Assembly: GCA_029204225.1 (NCBI GenBank)
Contig: CM055101.1
Coordinates: 3,050,363-3,114,362, forward strand
Reading direction: 5' to 3'
DNA length: 64,000 nt
From: Diphasiastrum complanatum
Lineage: Eukaryota > Streptophyta > Lycopodiopsida > Lycopodiales > Lycopodiaceae
Positions within the stretch are counted from its first letter, which is position 1, and every line of letters begins with the position of its first letter. A program made the translations under genes and the position numbers. This document shows, one piece after another, positions 57,311-64,000 of the stretch. The notes under the pieces are model-generated. The model had not been told where the DNA came from and did not search any database. It saw nothing but the letters and a program-made list of their open reading frames with translations.

Positions 57311-57780
57311 AAGCAATTGATGATCGATGCAACAATAGAGACTGGTCATTTTTTTTTCAACATTGAGTGCAGATTTTTGTATAGATTACAACGACGATGT
57401 TGTATCCATTTGCGCAGTCCCAAATTTTCATATTCAAAATTTTATAGATTTTTGGAAGGAGCACATTACAACAATTCATCTACATTTGGAGGACCTGCTC
57501 AATATGAAAACTTCAATAGATTTTTGGAAGGTGCACATTACAACAATTCATGTACATTTGGAAGACTTGCTCAATCTCAGGATGAGGACATGTGATAACA
57601 TGGCATGATCGAGTTGCCTCTTATTTCGATCTACATAATGCAAAATAATTATTTCTTATGATAGTTTTTTTGTTGTTTTAAAAAGAATGAGCTTAGAATA
57701 GATTAAGTGTATTTCGATACCAGGTCGAAGATCAAATCGATCCATGGTCGATTTTCATTTCGACCTAGAGTCCATATGTT
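57311..57780 (+). repeat. Z-tail segment with internal tandem duplication
   Basis: Counterpart of 46060-46360. A 71-base unit starting GATTTTTGGAAGG occurs at 57448 and again at 57519, an imperfect tandem duplication not seen in the other copies. Confidence 0.55.
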
Positions 57781-57784
57781 ATTA

Positions 57785-57935
57785 TGATCCTTGTCAAAAG
57801 TGGTTATGGAACTTAAGAGGGATATTTCATATTTAGAACAACTACGAGGCTATATAAAGAATATTTGTTCTTGCATATTTCTTTGAAATGAAATGAAGTG
57901 AAGTTAGTGAGTTAGTCTATTTTCATTCTCAAGTC
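57785..57935 (+). promoter_or_regulatory. Copia LTR-like segment (5' type)
   Basis: TATA region CTATATAAAGAAT at about 57850-57862, upstream of gag; left end of the internally deleted element at 57785-59370. Confidence 0.55.
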
Positions 57936-57976
57936 GCTGATAGTTATTAGTATTGCTTAGACTGATATCCACCTGG

Positions 57977-58524
57977 ATTTCCAAGGGAAAGCCAGTCTTA
58001 TCATGGACAAGCTTGATGGAGCCAATTACCATCTATAGAAATTTAAGATGAGAACTGTGCTAATGGCTAAGGAATTGTATGACGTTGTTATAGGTGCAGA
58101 GGTAAGAAACGAAGCTGACGATGTTGCAATGTCTCGATGGAAGCTGAAGGATGGCAAAGCCTTTGCGCTGATCATCCTCAATATATCAAACACTCAAATC
58201 AGCCATGTGTATGAGGCTCCGGTCTCCAAGGAAGTCTGGGACATCTTGAGCACTCTGTATGATGTGCACGACGTAGCTTCCAAGATACATCTAAGAAAGA
58301 ACATTTTCTCCCTCAAGATGACCAACGAAGATTCCCTACAAAATCACATCAACCAGTTCAAGAACCTGCTAAAGCAAATAGCCACTTTTGGTTCTTTCAT
58401 AGATGATGAAGATGTAGTAATGACACTGCTTTCAAGCTTTCCAAGCTCATACGATAGCTGGGTGATGATCATCTTGACACACCCTGAATTGACTCTTTCA
58501 AGAGTCATGACAATGTTGTGTTAG
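57977..58524 (+). pseudogene. Copia gag in an internally deleted element
   Basis: The counterpart of the gag-A start is at 57977, where the ATG reads CTG and a TAG lies near residue 21. From 58048 it is open for 158 codons: AKELYDVVIGAEVRNEADDV, KEVWDILSTLYDVHDVASKI, LLSSFPSSYDSWVMIILTHP. Closest to 16682-17210. Confidence 0.82.
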
Positions 58525-59090
58525 GAAGAGAGGAGAAGGAACAAAGTCTCTGGTTCCTCAAGTGTCGACTCTCATGCCTTATACACCAACAAAGGCTCAA
58601 CTTAGCAAAAGAAGGAAGGCCCAAAGCAACCAAAGCTAAATCATGAACCGACACAACGCCAAGAATAGTCAAACTAGCCGACAAAGAATTAGTTGTTCTG
58701 CACATATTTCGGTGAACCAACCACAAGATCCAAGATTGCCGCATACTGCAAGAAAAGAACAACAACAAGGGGCAGTCGAAACAAGTGGCAAATGCAGGTA
58801 CAGAAGCACCACAGTCAATTCAAGAATCGGATAATGATGCCTTAATGACTAGCCATCAAGAAACATCCAACGACATCCCCTGGTTTCTGAACTCCGGAGC
58901 CACACAGCACATGAGTAGCCATATTGGCTATTTCGAGTCCTATAGTCCTTCCAATACCAAATGATATGTTCACATGGGCAACAATAGCACACATGCTATT
59001 AAAGGTGAAGGTACAGTAAGATTGAGCTTTGCAAACGATCAATCTAAGCTACTTTGAAACGTACTGCATGTACAGAATTTATCTACAAAT
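58525..59090 (+). pseudogene. Copia gag zinc-knuckle and protease remnant
   Basis: Linker and knuckle remnants, then IPWFLNSGATQHMSSHIGYF, the protease motif with Asn for the catalytic Asp, and VHMGNNSTHAIKGEGTVRLS. At 59090 the sequence jumps from LHVQNLST to the RT tail. Confidence 0.75.
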
Positions 59091-59220
59091 TCACTGAGAC
59101 AGAGCGAGAAGGCTGATCTTTATCACGCTGCAACGGTATCTTCATTATACCCTTATCACAAACAATCTGATCAATTGTAAACTAGCTCACTCACCAATGG
59201 ATTCAGGCTTGCGATTATTG
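59091..59220 (+). pseudogene. Copia RT C-terminal fragment
   Basis: RRLIFIT, QRYLHYTLI, LINCKLAHSPMDSGLRLLK, followed by the same RT-LTR fusion as elsewhere. Integrase and most of RT are deleted between 59090 and here. Confidence 0.75.
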
Positions 59221-59224
59221 AAGG

Positions 59225-59370
59225 TCCAATGCCAAGAAGTGGTTATGGAACTTAAGACGGTTATTTTCATATTTAGAACATCTACGAGGCTATATAAAGA
59301 GCATTTGTTCTCGCATACTTGTTTGAAATGGAATGAAGTGAAGTTCGTGAGTCAGTCTATTCTCATTTTA
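59225..59370 (+). promoter_or_regulatory. Copia LTR-like segment (3' type)
   Basis: CTATATAAAGAGC at about 59289-59301. With 57785-57935 it brackets the internally deleted element. Confidence 0.55.
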
Positions 59371-60150
59371 TTGATGTGAATGATTTACTCTATCTATGCT
59401 ACTTTCAAGATTATACTTATGAAGTTTTGCTCATATAGTAGAATCTCTTTATTCTTATTTAAGTGTTCATTGTTATTCCATGCAATGAATGCTTGTCTGA
59501 TGAGAGAGGAAGTAATGCTTGTTACGATAATTGAAATACAAGTGACAAGTCTGAAATCGTAGTACGTACATAAACGATGAATGGCATGTAGTTCAAACTT
59601 CTATAATTCCATTATCCAAATTTCATAAAAGCAAATCACAAATTGTTATAATATCTATCAGTCTGCAACGTGTAAATAACCTAAAAGTGAAATTCTAAAT
59701 TCTTCATAGTAAAGCCCGAGGAGATAGGGCTGAATCATGATACCTAAAGGGGCCAACTAGTGATGTCTAGCATAGCCTCCTCCTAGTCACCCGTGATGTA
59801 GTGTAGGCTCTAGCTCAAGACCCTCATCCTCACCTTGTTCACATATTTGCTTTTCTTTGAAAGACATATAGCACTTTGGCATGCGGTGCAACTTGAAAAT
59901 GCGATGCATAGTCCTAGCTAAATAAATAACGAGTACCAAGGTTAACCATGGCATTCTATTACCTAGTCATATTCCAGGCAACTCCCTTGGATCACTTTGT
60001 TGGTTTGGTATCCAAAGTGTTTTTTGGTCCCATTTTTTAGCCCTCTTAGGGGTCCAATATGCATTACTTTGTTGGTTTGGTATCCAAAGTGTTTTTTGGT
60101 CCCATTTTTTAGCCCTCTTAGGGGTCCAATATGCATTTAGTCACGTTCTA
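59371..60150 (+). repeat. Upstream flank of BPS1-like copy 5, with tandem duplication
   Basis: Counterpart of 6661-7330 with a 72-base unit (starting CTTTGTTGGTTTGG) duplicated in tandem at 59995-60066 and 60067-60138. Confidence 0.6.
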
Positions 60151-60273
60151 GGGTACTACAAATTATGTAACGACTAGGGTTTGAAGGTGTCCAAATAGCA
60201 TGTAAATAGAGATCTATAGAGAGACCACACGTTTGATTGAGAGACAGAGAGAGAGAGAGAGAGAGAGTGAGCG

Positions 60274-60313
<40 letters not shown>

Positions 60314-60630
60314 ATGAGCGCGCGAGCGACCGAGAGTGAGAGTGCGAACGATTTGCCAAGAAGAGCCTTACTTGAATGCAGACGTGTTGAATGTAAGAGA
60401 CAGAGGGCGGAACTCAATAAATTCCTTCGAACCTCTGAGTCAGCGATAATCCGTAGCTGGGTTTGTCGACAATCTCAAGGCGAATTTTACTTCATAATTT
60501 TTTTCTGTTTGACAAGGTTCTCAAGCTATTTCAGAAGGTACAGCGGTAGGCCGGTAGCCTTACCTTGATTTCTGCAAAATACACAGACGGCAAAGGTTGC
60601 TTCCTTAACTCTGCCTGAAGAAACACCGCC
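60151..60630 (+). promoter_or_regulatory. Promoter and 5' leader of BPS1-like copy 5, TATA altered
   Basis: The TATA box of the other copies (TATAAATA) reads TGTAAATA at about 60200-60207. An expanded, interrupted GA tract occupies about 60238-60310. The leader to CCGCCATGG is conserved. Confidence 0.6.
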
Positions 60631-61124
60631 ATGGTTTTTGTAAATTCGTTGCGATCTCACGGTCATGGTGCTGCTAATATGTCAGTTCACGACAATTTGT
60701 CGTCATGTCTGCAAAAATTGGAAGAGTCAATTGGAGATAAGTTTTTCACAGTAGACTGGATGCCGTATGCTGTGGATATTCTCATATCTTCTCTTGCAGC
60801 CGTTTTGGATCTAGTGGATAAGGTTGTTTTTCCATTAAAATGCTTTAGTACTCTGATGGATGAGACAGTGCGACTTATGAATGTTTATAAAGCTTTGATG
60901 ACGGGTATTTCCAGATTGCGAATATAAGGGCGGGTAGTCATATAACGGTTGAAGCTCTTCAAGCAGGTGGGGATGACTATGATACCATAGTTCAGGCTCT
61001 AAATCATTCCCGACGAGAGATGTCCAGAGTACATCAAGCAAACAAGCAACTTGTTGATATGAATCTTGAGGCAGAGGAGGAGCTTTGGAATTTGGGTAGC
61101 AGATATGCAAAGCAATTTGATACT
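60631..61124 (+). pseudogene. BPS1-like gene, copy 5, nonsense, frameshift and truncation
   Basis: Starts MVFVNSLRSHGHGAANMS and is open for 98 codons to GISRLRI, then has a TAA (60925) where copies 1-3 read RLRIYGR. A base is also missing in the following VVHI segment. Homology continues to about 61124 (LWNLGSRYAKQFD), where it joins segment G. Together with the altered TATA box this is the most decayed copy. Confidence 0.7.
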
Positions 61125-61312
61125 TTCAGAATGAGGACTATACAACACCAATATTCCATGGCTTGAAATTGAGTGGCTATTTTAAGAACCCGATATGCGA
61201 ACCATTTCAGTTTGATTTGGGAGCTTCAGTGAATGATTTTATTTTTGACAACAATCTAACGGAGTATGAGGTATTCAACATGGATACTACTAGCAATGAA
61301 GGTATTTCATTA
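61125..61312 (+). other. Segment 'G' fragment
   Basis: Matches 49510-49700 (FQNEDYTT, FDLGASVNDFIFDNN); cut at both ends, with the LTR missing on its right. Confidence 0.4.
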
Positions 61313-62650
61313 TTCCATCTTTCCCACCAAGTTTCCTTTTAAATGACTAACATGGAATACAGTATGAACTTTATTTCCAATACGGAGTTCTAGTCTATAA
61401 GCAGCCCTACCAATCTTGTTAAGAACTTTGAAAAGACCGCTAAAAACGTGGAGAGAACTTCGGACATTTTCCCGTTCGAAGTGTCTTAAAGTCCTTGGGG
61501 ATTCTAAGGTACACCCAATCACCGATCTCAAACTCTCGAGGAACGCGACTTCGTTGGCATAGAACTGGTTCTATCTTGAGCCGATCTAATTGTTTCCCTA
61601 GCCACCTGCAACATTTCCTACATATCATGCACGAAATCCGCTGCAGCTTGAACCTCGAGACCTTTGAGTCCAACGGAGATAGGGGAACGAGGCTGAAAGC
61701 CGTACAAGAGCATAAAAGAACTAAAACCAGTGGCAGAATGCTTCATACTATTGTATGCAAACTCAACCATTGGGAGATACTTTCCCCAATCTGATTGTTG
61801 CCTGGAAACATATGCGCAAAGCATATCTTCCATCGACTGGTTGACACTTTCGGTCTGACCATCGGTTTCTAGGTGATCCATAAATGATAGACGTAAAGCA
61901 GTTTCTAGCCTTTCAAAGACCGACTCTGCCAAGACAGTTGACCCTTGAACTTGGAATCGCTGTTCATATTAACGATATCGTTAAGCTAAACCATACAAAC
62001 TGGAACACTTTTTCAATGAAGAGTTGAGCAAGTTCAAAAGCTTTGACAGTAGTTTTTGTTGGAATTAACTGCGCCATTTGGTTAGCCTGTCAACTACTAC
62101 CCAAATAGCATCGTGACCCTTCTCTGACTTGGGAAGTCTGACCACAAAATCCATGAAATACTTTCCCCATTTCTTGTTGGGAATTTCCAATGGATGCAAT
62201 AGACCAGCTGCTTTGAGTCTTTCTACTTTATTTTACTTGGCATTGTTCACATTTTTGAACATATGCCTCGACATGACCTTTCATTTTTGGCCAATCAAAT
62301 TTTCTCTTAACAAGGTCAAGTGTCCTCTGTATACCAGGAAGGGTGTCCTACGCTGGGGCTATCATGGCACTCGTGCAGGATTTGGCCCTAATATCCACAA
62401 TATCTAGTGCACAAACTTTTCCTGTACAAAAAAGCAAACCATTTCTAATGAAATAATTATCAAGCATATTCTCTTCACGAGATTTCTTGGAATCCTGCTT
62501 TCCTAGATTTTCTTTCAAAATAGAGCTTCCTGCCAGAACATCTTGCCAAATATACCAAACAAATCATCGGTCCGACAAAGATCTCGCAGAGAAAGATACA
62601 ACTCGGATTGGAACTCAGCAAAGCATGCCTGATTAACTTCTCCAATCCAG
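61313..62650 (-). pseudogene. Ty3/gypsy integrase, reverse (copy)
   Basis: Minus-strand counterpart of 50560-51900, with FSGLFKVLNKIGRAAYRLEL, FERLETALRLSFMDHLETDG and QSDWGKYLPMVEFAYNSMKH. The chromodomain, polypurine tract and LTR are missing, cut off at 61313, and several small indels break the core near 61930-62060. Confidence 0.85.
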
Positions 62651-62934
62651 CTCTTTCCAATTATGCATGCTGGCTCTTTGCAATGATTTAGGATTCTAGG
62701 CTATTTTGGGTCAAAATTGTTTGGTTTTTCATGTTTTTTTGGCACAAAATAGATAGTAAAAAACCATAATCCAGCAAGATCAGACCAATTAGATGTTGTA
62801 ATTCTATAAATTGGTTTGCATGTGTTAGAGAAAGAGTTGTATGTCATGAATTTCCACTTTATTGTGATGAAAAAACCGAAGAAAACAGCCAAAAATCATC
62901 ATTTTTGCTTGTTTTTCATAAAGTTGTAGAAGTA
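62651..62934 (-). repeat. Pre-integrase segment, reverse
   Basis: Inverted counterpart of 8200-8480. Confidence 0.5.
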
Positions 62935-63075
62935 CATCTCTACTAAATTCAAGAAATACTGCCAGAGTCAAGGGCATTGAACAATAGTTTATCACTCCTT
63001 ATTTGACTCAATCTAATGGCTTAGCCGAGAGGAAGAATGATACCTTCGTCGAGTCAGCCAAATGTATGCTGGCAA
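62935..63075 (+). pseudogene. Copia integrase core fragment
   Basis: FITPYLTQSNGLAERKNDTF and VESAKCMLA are the copia 'P..NG.AER.N.T..E.A..ML' block carrying the catalytic Glu. It is joined on both sides to unrelated repeats. Confidence 0.7.
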
Positions 63076-63165
63076 TGCAATCAGGACAATTTCAAATTTT
63101 GCCAATTTTACTCACAGTACTGCAAAACTTCAGATGATCATAACTTTGCTATAGACACCAAATTG
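63076..63165 (+). repeat. Repeat r, fragment
   Basis: Matches the last ~90 bases of r (46680-46765). Confidence 0.6.
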
Positions 63166-63400
63166 GGTGCTATAAAGCTAGTACAAAGGGAGACCAAGTG
63201 AATAAGATGCTTGTTAAACAGATGTTGTCTGCCGAACTTGACATGACCGATCTGGTGAAGCTCGTTTTTGTTTGGGCATTCAAATCCACAAAGACGGAGA
63301 GAGAAGGCTGATCTTTATCACTCAGCAACGGTATCTTCACTCTGATCAATTGTAAACTAGCTCACTCACCAATGGATTCAGGCTTGCGATTATTGAAGGG
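63165..63400 (+). pseudogene. Copia RT C-terminal fragment, frameshifted
   Basis: Homologous to 46750-46990 but with several single-base losses, so no frame is open. Confidence 0.65.
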
Positions 63401-63409
63401 CCAATGCCA

Positions 63410-63550
63410 AGAAGTGGTTATGGAACTTAAGACGGTTATTTCATATTTAGAGCATCTACAAGGCTATATAAAGAGCATTTGTTCTCGCATATTTCTTTGA
63501 AATGGAATGAAGTGAAGTTAGTGAGTTAGTCTATTCTCATTTTATTGATG
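63410..63550 (+). promoter_or_regulatory. Copia LTR-like segment
   Basis: CTATATAAAGAGC at about 63462-63474, following the RT tail. Confidence 0.5.
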
Positions 63551-64000
63551 TGAATGATTTACTCTCTCTATGCTATTTTCAAGGTTATACTTATGAAGTT
63601 TCGCTCATATAGTAGAATCTCTTTATTCTTATTAAAGTGATCATTGTTATTCCATGCAGTGAATGCTTGTATGATGAGAGGGGCAGTAATGCTTGTTACC
63701 ATAATTGAAATACAAGTGACAAGTCTGAAATCGTAGTACATACATAAACGATGAATGGCATGTAGTTCCAACTTCTATAATTCCATTATCCAAATTTCAT
63801 AAAAGCAAATTACAGATTGTTATAATATCTATCAGTCTGCAACGTGTAAACAACCTAAAAGTGAAATCCTAAATTCTTCATAGTAAAGCCTAAGGAGATG
63901 GGGCTGAATCATGATACCTAAAGGCCAACTAGTGACGTCTAGCATAGCCTCCTCCTAGTCACCCATGATGTAGTGTAGGCTCTATCTCAAGACCCTCATC
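63551..64000 (+). repeat. Upstream flank of a further BPS1-like cassette
   Basis: Matches 59371-59830. By analogy with copies 4 and 5, a sixth promoter and gene copy would be expected just beyond the right edge of the window. Confidence 0.5.

Noticed and set aside
1-64000. CRISPR array, tRNA, rRNA or bacterial operon features
   Set aside because: No regularly spaced repeats, cloverleaf or rRNA signatures were seen, and gene structure, promoters and transposons are those of a plant nuclear genome.

Overview
The window is a repeat-dominated stretch of a land-plant nuclear genome. Three things point there. First, a gene that resembles the plant-specific BYPASS1 (BPS1) family recurs five times, with a TATA box, a GA-rich leader and a CCGCCATGG start context. 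Second, the mobile elements are typical of plants: Ty1/copia with UBN2-type gag, Ty3/gypsy chromovirus, and a CACTA (En/Spm) element with TNP2 and DUF4216. Third, the DNA is AT-rich with long non-coding tracts. No rRNA, tRNA, CRISPR or prokaryotic-type gene was seen, and the species cannot be named. Almost every coding region is broken, so this is old, nested and rearranged retrotransposon sequence rather than a gene cluster.

Layout. 1-3735: module U, made of a reverse copia gag, an LTR-like TATA segment, a 2.1 kb AT-rich block and a short repeat called 'r' here. 3736-8100: cassette copy without its gypsy part (gag-B, reverse BPS1-like gene, promoter, copia RT tail, inverted r). 8100-14825: the fullest cassette (gypsy integrase and chromodomain, polypurine tract, LTR, open segment 'G', gag-B, BPS1-like, promoter, RT tail, inverted r). 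14826-17300: reverse copia remnant interrupted by a MITE-like insertion. 17300-21110: second copy of U. 21110-25010: gypsy, BPS1 3' end and copia fragments. 25012-28265: a second copia element with LTR, primer binding site, gag, protease, integrase and RT. 28262-32330: AT-rich tail plus a third BPS1 cassette. 32330-40550: poorly coding DNA, a palindrome-rich tract, a three-exon minus-strand gene model and a CACTA transposase. 40690-44470: scrambled gypsy and copia pieces and a reverse gypsy LTR. 44480-64000: mostly inverted copies of the left-hand modules, including an inverted cassette (51910-46420), an inverted U (56610-52745), an internally deleted copia element (57785-59370) and a fifth, damaged BPS1 cassette (62930-59091).

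The main observation is that one BPS1-like gene, with its promoter, 5' leader and 3' flank, sits in a fixed orientation among the same retroelement fragments in five places (plus a sixth 3' fragment) within 64 kb. This suggests that a host gene was captured into, or became hitch-hiked with, a composite repeat and was then amplified in direct and inverted orientation. None of the copies is fully intact. Copy 1 (5261-6204) is the best preserved, with a single-base frameshift near its start; copy 4 (48658-49335) is open for about 226 residues before truncation. Percent identities were judged by eye, not computed.
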